Shown: positions 1 to 6,087 of the stretch, in pieces
How positions within the stretch are numbered: the stretch's first letter is position 1
How the letters are laid out: each line of letters begins with the position of its first letter
Assembly (NCBI GenBank): GCA_030428025.1
Contig: JAUIBJ010000051.1
Location: forward strand, 1-11,283
Direction: 5' to 3'
DNA from: Alphaproteobacteria bacterium
Lineage (GTDB): Bacteria; Pseudomonadota; Alphaproteobacteria; Rhodobacterales; Rhodobacteraceae
DNA: 11,283 bases
Translations under genes and position numbers: made by a program
Notes under the pieces: model-generated
What the model was told of the DNA's origin: nothing
What the model saw: the letters and a program-made list of their open reading frames with translations, nothing else
The model's database searches: none

Positions 1-993
1 TTCCTGTCGGCCACGGCGCTCAGCATGGTGGCCTTCATCCTCGGCAGCGCGTTGACGCTGGAAAATCTCGGCCGCCACGGCCGGGCGATCCTGTCGGTTT
101 CGGTGGCGATCGTGGCCGTCACCATGGCACTGGTGACGCTCGGCCTCTGGCTGATCGGGGTCCCGGCACCGGCGGCGGTGCTTCTGGGCGCGATCGCCAC
201 CGCGACCGATCCGGCGGCCACGCAGGATGCGATCCGGCAGGCGGGCGGTGATGGCGCCTTTGCCGAGGAATTGCGCGGTATCGTCGCCATTGACGATGCC
301 TGGGGGCTGCTGGCCTTCTCGCTTGCCGTGGTTCTGGCCCACGGGATGAACGGCGGGATGGAGCTTGCGCATCTCTCGATCGCGTTCTGGGAGATCTTCG
401 GCGGGCTTGCGCTCGGCATCGCGGTGGGACTGCCTGCCGCCTATCTGACCGGCCGGCTCAAGCCCGGCGAGCCGCTTCTGACCGAGGCCCTGGGCGTGGT
501 CTTCCTGACCGCCGGGCTGGCGATCTGGGCCGACGTCTCGTTTCTGCTGGCGGGGATGGCGGCGGGGGCCGTGGTGGCCAATCTTGCCCGACATCACGAC
601 CGCGCGTTTCACGAGATCGAATATGTTCAGTGGCCGTTCCTGCTCTTGTTCTTCATCCTCGCCGGCGCATCCCTCGATGTGGCGGCGCTGGGCGGGGCGG
701 GGGCCATCGGCCTTGGCTACGTCGCCCTGCGCATCGGCACGCGGGTGGCCGGCGGCTGGATCGGCGGGGCGATGTCGGGCGCGCCGCGGGCGCATCGTGC
801 CTGGTACGGGATGGCGCTCTTGCCGCAGGCAGGCGTGGCCGTGGGCATGGCGCTCGTTGCGGCACAGACCTTTCCGGCCCACGGGGCGCTGATCCTGACC
901 CTGACGATCGCAACGACCGTGGTCTTCGAACTGATCGGGCCAGCCGCGACCCTATGGTCGCTCAGGCGCGTCGCGCGGCGTGGCCCGGGATAG
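1..993 (+). CDS. Na+/H+ (monovalent cation/proton) antiporter, CPA1-type, 5' end missing
   Basis: The reading frame is open from base 1 to a TAG stop at 991-993, so the true start lies outside the window and 330 residues are visible. The protein is almost entirely hydrophobic, with about eight or nine likely membrane segments. Two landmarks fit the sodium/proton exchanger family: an ATATDPAAT stretch near visible residues 67-75 and GIVAIDDAWG near 93-102. In this family acidic residues in these core helices bind and exchange the cation. The protein ends shortly after the last membrane helix with a basic tail (SLRRVARRGPG), so no C-terminal regulatory domain is present and the 3' end looks natural. 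It would act in the cytoplasmic membrane in pH and Na+ homeostasis. The exact ion (Na+, K+ or Li+) cannot be read from the sequence. The family call is sound; the subfamily is less certain. Confidence 0.85.
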   Translation, partial: FLSATALSMVAFILGSALTLENLGRHGRAILSVSVAIVAVTMALVTLGLWLIGVPAPAAVLLGAIATATDPAATQDAIRQAGGDGAFAEELRGIVAIDDAWGLLAFSLAVVLAHGMNGGMELAHLSIAFWEIFGGLALGIAVGLPAAYLTGRLKPGEPLLTEALGVVFLTAGLAIWADVSFLLAGMAAGAVVANLARHHDRAFHEIEYVQWPFLLLFFILAGASLDVAALGGAGAIGLGYVALRIGTRVAGGWIGGAMSGAPRAHRAWYGMALLPQAGVAVGMALVAAQTFPAHGALILTLTIATTVVFELIGPAATLWSLRRVARRGPG

Positions 994-1151
994 CCACGAC
1001 CCTCCGCATCGACCAGCGATGACGCAAGCGTCCTCGACGATGAACAGGGTCTTGGCCCGCATCGTCTGCAGGAAAGGATCGTGGAGCGATTTCCAATCGG
1101 CCATAGCAGTTCATCCGAAATCGTGTCCGGCAACAACAACCGCGCTACAAG

Positions 1152-1386
1152 GCGCAGCCCGGGAAGCGTATCCGCAGCGGTCCGGGCCTTCGGCAAGAAA
1201 TTGACTTCAGGCGCATTGGAAGACGAAGGGCGCACCACGCCAGGCAATCGCGTCAGCCACCGGGAAAACCTGTCCCACAGTCCAGATCGACGTCAATGAT
1301 GGCGAAATCCGAATCGGACGATGGCCGGACCCGAGCGCCGCAGCTTGTTCCCACCCAGTCCGGAACAGCAAGGATCGGCTCGGCCA
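1152..1386 (-). pseudogene. Decayed response-regulator (receiver domain) gene relic
   Basis: On the minus strand three reading frames together spell a receiver-domain-like protein. The first frame starts MAEPILAV (1386 downwards) and reaches SDFAIIDVDLDCGTGFP (1315-1262), matching the phospho-acceptor Asp region of single-domain receivers (usually DFAILDVNL..G..SFP); the Asp codon is at 1292-1294. The match then moves to another frame, VADAIAWRGAPFVFQ (1260-1216), as in family members reading VADALAARGIPFVF. The shift is explained by one extra C in the CCC at 1262-1264; without it the frame would stay open. After a stop at 1207-1209 a third frame reads EVNFLPKARTAADTLPGLR (1208-1152), possibly the worn K-P motif and last helix. 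The VEDE acidic pocket expected near the N-terminus is missing. I infer an inactive relic; the middle part is convincing, both ends are weak. The rest of the 994-1550 gap shows no recognisable gene. Confidence 0.5.
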
Positions 1387-1550
1387 TGTCGGAAAGTCGG
1401 CGGATTGCCGTTACCGAGGGCGTTTCGCGCCCTCTCGCTTCTTCAGAGTCAATACCATTTGGGGAGGTGTCGACCGGCTGGTCCCCCGTTGCACGGAAAG
1501 CGGCACCTGCGCGGCCGTCCCTGTGGCTGCGGATTTCTTGCGGCGCGGGC

Positions 1551-2513
1551 TCAGGCCGCCAGACCCTTGCTGCCCATGGCAAGAAACTTCTCGCGCCGGT
1601 CCTTGACAAGAGCCTTGCGGGTCTTGCCGGTCAGCTCTTTCAGCATGTCGTCGATTGCCTTGCCCACCGCCGCGATGGTGGCGCCGCGGTCGCGATGCGC
1701 CCCGCCAAGAGGTTCGGGAATGATCCGGTCGGTCACGCCCAGCTTCTTTAAGTCCTGCGCCGTCAGCCGCAGCGCCTCTGCCGCCTCGCGCATCTTCTCG
1801 GCATCCTTCCACAGGATCGAGGCGCAACCCTCGGGGCTGATCACCGAATAGACCGAGTGTTCCAGCATCGCCACGCGGTTGGCGCTGGCAAAGGCCACCG
1901 CCCCGCCCGAGCCGCCCTCGCCGATGATCACGCTCACCAGCGGCACGCCGATCTGAAGGCAGGTGTCGGTCGACCGCGCAATCGCCTCGGACTGGCCGCG
2001 CTCCTCGGCGCCCTTGCCGGGATAGGCGCCGGGTGTGTCCACCAGAGTGATCACGGGCAGGTTGAAGCGGTCGGCCAACTGCATCAACCGGATGGCCTTG
2101 CGATAGCCTTCTGGCCTTGCCATGCCGAAATTGCGCTCGATCCGGCTTTTGGTGTCGTTGCCCTTCTCATGCCCGATCACCATCACCGGCGTGTCGCCCA
2201 GTCGCGCCAGCCCGCCCATCACCGCCTGATCGTCGGCGAAGTTCCGGTCGCCGGCCAAGGGCGTGTATTCGTGAAACAGGGCCTCGATATAGTCCCGGCA
2301 ATGCGGACGCTCGGGATGGCGCGCCACCTGGCATTTACGCCAGGGCGTCAGGTTCTTGTACAGATCCTGAAGCATCGTGGCCGCCTTCTTGTCCAGCGCG
2401 CCGGCCTCTTCCTCGACATCCATATCCTCGTTCGCCCGTGCCATCGCCCGCAACTCTTCGGCCTTGCCTTCGATCTCGGCCAGGGGCTTTTCGAAGTCGA
2501 GGTAATTGGTCAT
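1551..2513 (-). CDS. accA: Acetyl-CoA carboxylase carboxyltransferase subunit alpha
   Basis: AccA forms the biotin-dependent carboxyltransferase with AccD and moves the carboxyl group from carboxybiotin to acetyl-CoA, giving malonyl-CoA for fatty acid synthesis in the cytoplasm. The 320-residue length is normal for the family. The N-terminal YLDFEKPLAEIE helix is typical of AccA. The crotonase-like core holds GHEKGND (114-120), FGMARPEGYRKA (129-140), LVDTPGAYPG (157-166), EERGQSEAIA (170-179), the oxyanion-type IGEGGSGGA (197-205) and ISPEGCASILWKD (225-237). The ATG is preceded by GGGAGC about 7 bases upstream, which supports this start. It is downstream of the racemase-like/methyltransferase pair on the same strand, separated by 113 bp, so it probably has its own promoter; accD is not in the window. 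Essential housekeeping gene with no sign of damage. Confidence 0.97.
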   Translation of the reverse strand: MTNYLDFEKPLAEIEGKAEELRAMARANEDMDVEEEAGALDKKAATMLQDLYKNLTPWRKCQVARHPERPHCRDYIEALFHEYTPLAGDRNFADDQAVMGGLARLGDTPVMVIGHEKGNDTKSRIERNFGMARPEGYRKAIRLMQLADRFNLPVITLVDTPGAYPGKGAEERGQSEAIARSTDTCLQIGVPLVSVIIGEGGSGGAVAFASANRVAMLEHSVYSVISPEGCASILWKDAEKMREAAEALRLTAQDLKKLGVTDRIIPEPLGGAHRDRGATIAAVGKAIDDMLKELTGKTRKALVKDRREKFLAMGSKGLAA

Positions 2514-2540
2514 CTACATCGCTCCCGTAATGTTGTGGTC

Positions 2541-2570
2541 GTATATGGCGGTGCGGCGGTGGATTTGCAA
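2541..2570 (-). promoter_or_regulatory. accA: Possible accA promoter
   Basis: On the minus strand TTGCAA (2570-2565) is followed after 18 bases by ATATAC (2546-2541), about 27 bases before the accA ATG. It is the only sigma70-like pair I see in the 113-bp gap upstream of accA. The match is moderate (-35 TTGACA, -10 TATAAT) and the 5' leader would be short. Confidence 0.3.
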
Positions 2571-2626
2571 TCAGATCGGCATGCTGGCAGGGGTTGCCCG
2601 GGACATAGTCCTATCCTACGTGGCGG

Positions 2627-3247
2627 CTAATTCAACCGCGCCAGCAGCACCGTATGGCCACGGCAGGCTGGGTCCTCCGGCACGAACGCGACGACCTCCG
2701 CCCCCCCATCCTCAAGGAGTTGCCGGTAATCCCCCGGCGACAGGCTCGCGTGAAAGACCTTGTCTTTACCCACTTGCCCGGTCACCTGCCCCTCGTCCGG
2801 TCCCACCGTCAGCATCAAGGGACCGCCGGGCCGCAGGTGCCGCAGCAGTCGGGGTACCACTTGCCGTTGCTCTTCCCGTGTCAGGTGGAGGAAACTGTTC
2901 CACGCCAGAACGCCGTCGAACTGCGCGCCAAGCGCCAGCTTGCGCATGTCGCAAACCCGCCAGTCGCCTCCGGGCCGTCTCTTGCGCGCCATCCCGATCA
3001 TTGCCGGCGCGCCATCAACGCCAGTCACGGAAAACCCCAGCGCTGTCAAATGGTCGGCGATCGGCACCCCGGTTCCGCAGCCCACGTCGAGGATGCGCCC
3101 GCCTGTCGGCAGATGCGCGGCGAACCGGTCGAGCCACACCCGCTCGAACAGATCCCTGCCGCGCTCGCGGTGGAACCGCGCGGCATTGCGTTCGTAGATG
3201 TCCAACGTCTGTGAGGCCAGCGCCGAAAGGTCTCTTTCCCCGGTCAC
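2627..3247 (-). CDS. Class I SAM-dependent methyltransferase
   Basis: A 206-residue protein with a Rossmann-type methyltransferase fold. The glycine-rich motif I is ILDVGCGTG (52-60), the acidic residue that normally holds the SAM ribose is in VTGVDGAP (74-81), motif II/III is around WRVCDM (96-101), and FDGVLAWNSFLHL (110-122) resembles motif IV. LLRHLRPGGPLMLTVGP (134-150) is the usual post-core strand. The likely start is a GTG at 3247-3245 that overlaps the stop of the upstream racemase-like gene (GTGA, 4-base overlap), implying translational coupling. No internal Met occurs before residue 83, and the frame also runs open upstream of the GTG, so the start is inferred from coupling and family length. 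Such small Methyltransf_25/11-type enzymes act on varied small molecules; the substrate cannot be told from sequence. Confidence 0.85.
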   Translation of the reverse strand: MTGERDLSALASQTLDIYERNAARFHRERGRDLFERVWLDRFAAHLPTGGRILDVGCGTGVPIADHLTALGFSVTGVDGAPAMIGMARKRRPGGDWRVCDMRKLALGAQFDGVLAWNSFLHLTREEQRQVVPRLLRHLRPGGPLMLTVGPDEGQVTGQVGKDKVFHASLSPGDYRQLLEDGGAEVVAFVPEDPACRGHTVLLARLN

Positions 3248-3858
3248 AACGCCAGCCCGGCCCGGAGCGCCAGTTCCGGCGAGGCCAGCACCGGCACGTT
3301 CAGATCGGCAAGCAGGGGCGCGGCGCCCGCCATCGACACCTGCGCCAGCACCACGCAACCCAGATCGCGCCCGCCCCGCACCACCTGCCGGATTTCCCCG
3401 GCAATCACTGTGGCGAAGGCCTGCCCCTCGCCCGCCACGAAGAGCGGCCAGTACCGTGCAAGCGGCATCGGATGAACGGTCGCGCTGTGTCCCGCCTCGG
3501 CCAGCGCCCGCTCCAGCAAGCCAAGGCTGGGGGTCCAGGTACTCTCCAGCGCATAGGTCATCAGGATCGGCCCTCCGATCCGCGCCGCCTCTCGCATCAT
3601 CGGCCAGTCCACCCGGATGGCGCCGGCCGCCTCGGCCGCCGGGCCGATGGTGGTGCAGGTGCAGATCACCGGCCCCTTGGCACGGCCCACGGCCTCGGCG
3701 ATCTCGGCTTCGAGCGCCGGGGTCATGCCGTGCTGTGCCCGCGCCAGCCAGTCCGCCCGCACCACCTGAACCAGCGGCGCCCCCGGTGCAATCCGGTCGC
3801 GCAGCGCCTCGAAAGTCGCGCAATGGGCCTCGGCGGTATGCAGAAGGGTCACGGTCAT
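3244..3858 (-). CDS. Asp/Glu racemase-like protein, second catalytic Cys absent
   Basis: I start this 204-residue protein at the second ATG (MTVTLLHTAEAH); an in-frame ATG four codons earlier (3870) is possible, and neither has a strong ribosome site. The fold signature is that of the aspartate/glutamate racemase superfamily: VICTCTTIGPAAEAAG (64-79) provides the first Cys region, and a second half beginning near residue 95 (IGGPILMTYALESTWTP) repeats the topology. In true two-base racemases a second Cys lies in a V-x-x-C-T/S motif in the C-terminal half. Here that place reads CVVLAQVSMAG (168-178), with Gln173 where Cys is expected. So either a one-base chemistry (isomerase, lyase) or a non-racemase subfamily is likely. 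It is the first gene of a two-gene unit, overlapping the methyltransferase by 4 bases. Substrate unknown. Confidence 0.7.
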   Translation of the reverse strand: MTVTLLHTAEAHCATFEALRDRIAPGAPLVQVVRADWLARAQHGMTPALEAEIAEAVGRAKGPVICTCTTIGPAAEAAGAIRVDWPMMREAARIGGPILMTYALESTWTPSLGLLERALAEAGHSATVHPMPLARYWPLFVAGEGQAFATVIAGEIRQVVRGGRDLGCVVLAQVSMAGAAPLLADLNVPVLASPELALRAGLAL

Positions 3859-4006
3859 GTGCCCGCCCATAGCACGGCCCGGCCGATCAAGAGAACACCT
3901 GTCGCATCGACCCGCATGGGATGTTTCGAACCGGAATGAAGCAGCCCCGAGCTCCGGCTTCTATCTGGTCGTATAAGGCCCGGGCGGGCACCGAAGACTG
4001 CCTGAC

Positions 4007-4609
4007 CTAGGCCGAACCGGGCCAGAGCACCGGAATGAGCGTCGCCACCAGCAGCACCGCCATCGCCCAGTTGAAGGTCCGCAGCCGGGCGGGGTTCTTC
4101 AGCAGTCGCCGCATCTGCTGTCCCAACACGGTCCAGCTCGTCGTGCTGACCACCGAGACGCCGACATAGACACCGGCCACCCACAGCACCGCCGGCAGGT
4201 CGCGGCTGGCGGCGTAGAGCGTGATCGCCGACAGCGCCATGCTCCACGCCTTGGGGTTCACCCACTGGAAGGCCGCCGATTGCAGGAAGGTCAGCGGCCT
4301 GCCCTCCGCCTTCGCCTCCTTCGGCGGGGCGGCATTGGCGATCTTCCACGCGAGATAGAGCAGATAGGCCACGCTCAGCACCTTCAGGATCACATAGCTG
4401 ACGGGCCACAGGTCGAAGACCTGCATCACCCCGATCCCCACCAGAAAGCACATCGACGGAAAGCCGATGCCGATGCCCATCATATGTGGGACCGTTCGGC
4501 GGAACCCGAAATTCGCCCCCGAGGCCATCAGCATCAGGTTGTTGGGCCCCGGCGTGATGACGGTGACGAAGGCGAAGGCGACGAGCGCGGTGAAGAGATC
4601 GAGTGTCAT
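4007..4609 (-). CDS. LysE/RhtB-family amino-acid exporter
   Basis: A 200-residue inner-membrane protein of the LysE family, which exports amino acids or their analogues using the proton gradient. The start MTLDLFTALVAFAFVTVITPGPNN is characteristic: the ITPGPNNLML motif (18-27) in the first helix is the family hallmark. GFRRTVPHMMGIGIGF (36-51) is the second conserved block, and FQWVNPKAWSMALSAI (114-129) is the third (usually NPKAW). About six membrane helices are predicted. An upstream in-frame ATG at 4705 exists, but it would add a hydrophilic stretch overlapping the divergent gene, so I reject it. An AGGG lies 8 bases before the chosen ATG. It is divergently transcribed from an Lrp/AsnC regulator, the standard set-up in which the regulator senses an amino acid and switches on its exporter. 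Confidence 0.92.
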   Translation of the reverse strand: MTLDLFTALVAFAFVTVITPGPNNLMLMASGANFGFRRTVPHMMGIGIGFPSMCFLVGIGVMQVFDLWPVSYVILKVLSVAYLLYLAWKIANAAPPKEAKAEGRPLTFLQSAAFQWVNPKAWSMALSAITLYAASRDLPAVLWVAGVYVGVSVVSTTSWTVLGQQMRRLLKNPARLRTFNWAMAVLLVATLIPVLWPGSA

Positions 4610-4691
4610 GGCCGCAACCCTATGCTGCGCAGCGCGCATTTGAATTGCTTTCTTTTGCGTATTCGCATGATTTTTGCAATCATTGACGTTA
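4610..4691. promoter_or_regulatory. Divergent lysE/lrp control region with inverted repeats
   Basis: These 82 bp separate the divergent exporter and regulator genes and are clearly AT-richer than their surroundings. A perfect short inverted repeat TGCG-TATT-CGCA is at 4656-4667. Flanking it, ATTGC (4644-4648) and GCAAT (4676-4680) form an outer inverted pair. Lrp/AsnC proteins bind such imperfect palindromes as dimers or octamers and typically regulate both their own gene and the neighbour. No good sigma70 pair stands out on either side, and the regulator ATG has no clear Shine-Dalgarno sequence. The operator call is inference from layout plus symmetry. Confidence 0.5.
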
Positions 4692-5135
4692 ATGGACCAA
4701 ATCAACGATCATATATTGCAGGAGCTCGGCCGCGACGGCCGGATCAGCAATCTTGACCTCGCCGAGCGAGTCGGCCTGTCGCCCTCGGCCTGCCTGCGCC
4801 GGGTGCAGGAGCTGGAGCGCCGCGGCGTGATCCGCGGCTATCGCGCCGTTCTGGACCGGTCGATGCTGGGGGTGGGGTTCGTGGCCTATGCCACAGTCGG
4901 GCTCAATACCCACACCAAGGCCAGTCAGGAAGCCTTCGAACGGGCGATGGAGGTGGCGCCGGAAGTGGTGGAGTGCCACAACATCACCGGCTCGGTGGAA
5001 TACCTCCTGCGGATCGAGGTGGCCGACCTGCCCGCCTACAAGGCCTTTCATACGGATGTGATCGGCACACTGCCGCAGGTCAACGCCATCACCTCCTATG
5101 TGGTCATGGGCTCGCCCAAGGACCAGCGCGCCTGA
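4692..5135 (+). CDS. Lrp/AsnC-family transcriptional regulator
   Basis: A 147-residue protein of normal family length. Residues 1-60 are the winged helix-turn-helix: MDQINDHILQELGRDGRISN, then LAERVGLSPSACLRRVQELERRGVIRGY, which carries the classic recognition helix (LS.S.CL.RV..LE..GVI.GY). Residues 65-145 are the RAM ligand-binding domain, with the usual EVVECHNITGSVEYLLRIEV block (near 95-115) where amino-acid effectors bind at dimer contacts. I chose the ATG at 4692 because it begins the conserved helix. A TTG six codons earlier is open but adds nothing. The 20 bases before the ATG hold no Shine-Dalgarno sequence, so initiation may be weak or leaderless. It probably controls the divergent LysE exporter and itself; the effector amino acid is unknown. 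Confidence 0.93.
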   Translation: MDQINDHILQELGRDGRISNLDLAERVGLSPSACLRRVQELERRGVIRGYRAVLDRSMLGVGFVAYATVGLNTHTKASQEAFERAMEVAPEVVECHNITGSVEYLLRIEVADLPAYKAFHTDVIGTLPQVNAITSYVVMGSPKDQRA

Positions 5136-5154
5136 GCCTGTCGCCAGCCCCGTC

Positions 5155-5184
5155 TTGCCAGTGTCGCCTTGCGCCCGTTACACT
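5155..5184 (+). promoter_or_regulatory. Sigma70-like promoter of the small secreted protein
   Basis: TTGCCA at 5155-5160 is followed after 17 bases by TTACAC (5178-5183), or after 18 by TACACT (5179-5184). Both boxes are good matches and transcription would start near 5190. That places the following hairpin (5189-5209) at the very 5' end of the mRNA. Confidence 0.5.
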
Positions 5185-5188
5185 CGGG

Positions 5189-5209
5189 GTCTGGCGACCG
5201 AAGCCAGAC
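5189..5209 (+). other. 5'-leader hairpin ahead of the secreted-protein gene
   Basis: GTCTGGC (5189-5195), a 7-base loop GACCGAA, then GCCAGAC (5203-5209) make a perfect 7-bp stem, extendable by two more pairs past one mismatch. It ends a few bases before the AAAGGGGGG ribosome-binding stretch. There is no T-run, so it is not a normal intrinsic terminator for the regulator upstream. It may stabilise the mRNA or tune ribosome access. Confidence 0.55.
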
Positions 5210-5224
5210 ACCAAAGGGGGGATC

Positions 5225-5707
5225 ATGAAAACCACGACATTCGCACTCGCCACCATCGCCGCGCTCACTACCGCGGTTCAGGCCAACGCACAGGCCTATA
5301 CCAGCGACGGCAAGGCCACCGGCCAATCGCAATCTGAAATCATCGAGATCGGCGCCGACCATATGTTCATGCATGCCCGCACGACATACAACAGCTTCGA
5401 GATGGAGGACCAGACGCATCCGATGAACCAGCTGACCGGCCCCTGTTTCGGCGTGCTGGAGGTGCGCGGCGGCGCGGTCGAAGGCAACGGCGTCTGCGTG
5501 TTCGAGGGGCTGGAAGGCGACCAGGTGGTCATGGGCTGGGACGCACGGCGGATGGACCCGAAGGGCCGCCTGCACGGCTATTGGCACATCAGCAGCGGTT
5601 CCGGCCTCTGGCTGCAGGCCTCTGGCGGGGGCACCTTCACCTCCAGCGTCAATCAGGCCAACGGGGCCGCCACCCTTTCCGTCCGCGGCGCGGTCACCCT
5701 GCGCTAG
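5225..5707 (+). CDS. Small secreted (periplasmic) protein, unknown function, possible beta-barrel fold
   Basis: A 160-residue protein with a clear Sec signal peptide: MKTTTF, a hydrophobic core to about residue 18, and a signal peptidase site near VQANA/QAY (22-25). The start is fixed by a strong GGGGGG ribosome site 3-8 bases upstream. The mature protein is rich in alternating polar/hydrophobic residues and glycine, with no membrane segment. The C-terminal part SGSGLWLQASGGGTFTS (124-140), followed by alternating strands to the end (SVRGAVTLR), resembles the last strands of small lipocalin or allene-oxide-cyclase-like beta-barrels. This is a fold impression, not a function. Two cysteines (74 and 91) could form a disulfide in the periplasm. 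It is a single-gene unit with its own promoter and leader hairpin. I do not recognise a named family. Confidence 0.8.
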   Translation: MKTTTFALATIAALTTAVQANAQAYTSDGKATGQSQSEIIEIGADHMFMHARTTYNSFEMEDQTHPMNQLTGPCFGVLEVRGGAVEGNGVCVFEGLEGDQVVMGWDARRMDPKGRLHGYWHISSGSGLWLQASGGGTFTSSVNQANGAATLSVRGAVTLR

Positions 5708-5721
5708 TGCAACCTGCGAAC

Positions 5722-5739
5722 AACCGGAATTTTCCGGTT
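5722..5739. repeat. Palindromic intergenic motif, copy 1
   Basis: AACCGGAA-TT-TTCCGGTT is a perfect 8+8 inverted repeat 14 bases after the stop of the secreted-protein gene, followed by CGGG. A close relative lies at 11251-11265, also followed by GGTYCGGG after the core. As RNA it could fold into a 6-bp stem with an AAUUUU loop, so it may act in 3'-end formation or be a protein-binding palindrome. Confidence 0.55.
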
Positions 5740-5994
5740 CGGGAGCAGGCAGGGGGATCAATCCCCGCACCCGAGCGACACGCTCCCAGCGGACGCACGA
5801 ACCCCGCTGTTCCCGGTCCGGTCCGGATCTCCGCCTTGATCGTACGGAGAACGGGCCGGGCGTTCCGGTTGCGCGATCCGGCGCTTCCATATTCTGGCGT
5901 CAATCCGATCGCGGCACCTCTGGCAGCCGATTTCCTCAACTCAAGCGGCACCGCCAGGTTTTTGCCGAGTTCCTGTTGACCTACGGCCAATGAT

Positions 5995-6027
5995 CTGGCC
6001 TTACATCCTGTGTACGGCTGGCCCTAA
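5995..6027 (+). promoter_or_regulatory. TauR-like direct-repeat operator upstream of tpa
   Basis: CTGGCCTTAC (5995-6004) and CTGGCCCTAA (6018-6027) are direct repeats, 8 of 10 bases identical, spaced 23 bp start to start (about two helical turns). They resemble the CTGGACYTAA direct repeat that, as I recall, was described for TauR, the MocR/GntR-type activator of taurine genes in Rhodobacter capsulatus. A TATGAT at 6052-6057 lies 24 bases further down with no good -35 (AGACTC at the right distance), as expected for an activator-dependent promoter. Position and match support taurine-responsive control; the regulator gene is not in the window. Confidence 0.55.
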
Positions 6028-6051
6028 CAGACTCACGCCATCTCGGGCTGG

Positions 6052-6057
6052 TATGAT
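6052..6057 (+). promoter_or_regulatory. Likely -10 box of the tpa promoter
   Basis: TATGAT matches the -10 consensus at five of six positions and would start transcription near 6064, leaving a leader of about 70 bases with a hairpin at 6072-6087. The corresponding -35 region is poor, consistent with an activator bound at the upstream direct repeat. Confidence 0.4.
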
Positions 6058-6071
6058 CAAATGACTCGAAC

Positions 6072-6087
6072 CGGGCCCGAAGGCCCG
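6072..6087 (+). other. Leader hairpin upstream of tpa
   Basis: CGGGCC-CGAA-GGCCCG forms a perfect 6-bp GC stem with a tetraloop, about 45 bases before the tpa start codon and close to the predicted 5' end of its mRNA. No T-run follows, so termination is unlikely; mRNA stabilisation is the simplest reading. Confidence 0.4.

Noticed and set aside
1080..1104. Hfq-like look of the peptide SLHDPFLQTMRAK in the short minus-strand ORF.
   Set aside because: The similarity stops after about a dozen residues; the Hfq Sm1 motif (FLVNGIKLQG) and the rest of the protein are absent.
3248..3823. The long open minus-strand frame upstream of the methyltransferase GTG, which could suggest a 398-residue fusion protein.
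   Set aside because: It is the shifted-frame reading of the racemase-like gene, with Gly/Ala/Arg-rich nonsense composition; high GC keeps stops rare.
2506..3939. A 477-codon plus-strand open frame opposite the methyltransferase and racemase-like genes.
   Set aside because: Pro/Arg/Ala-rich low-complexity translation typical of antisense frames in high-GC DNA; both minus-strand genes are conserved families.
3895..3960. A GGTTCGAAAC-like stretch on the minus strand downstream of lysE, resembling a tRNA T-loop or attachment site.
   Set aside because: The flanking bases do not form the T-arm or acceptor stems, and no other tRNA arms can be placed nearby.
5871..5930. A minus-strand frame reading SAARGAAIGLTPEYGSAGSR, which faintly recalls the AAWLGLTPRQ.SSGGK block of IS110-type transposases.
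   Set aside because: Only about 20 residues match loosely, nothing around it fits a transposase, and no terminal repeats are visible. Chance similarity is the safer reading without a database search.
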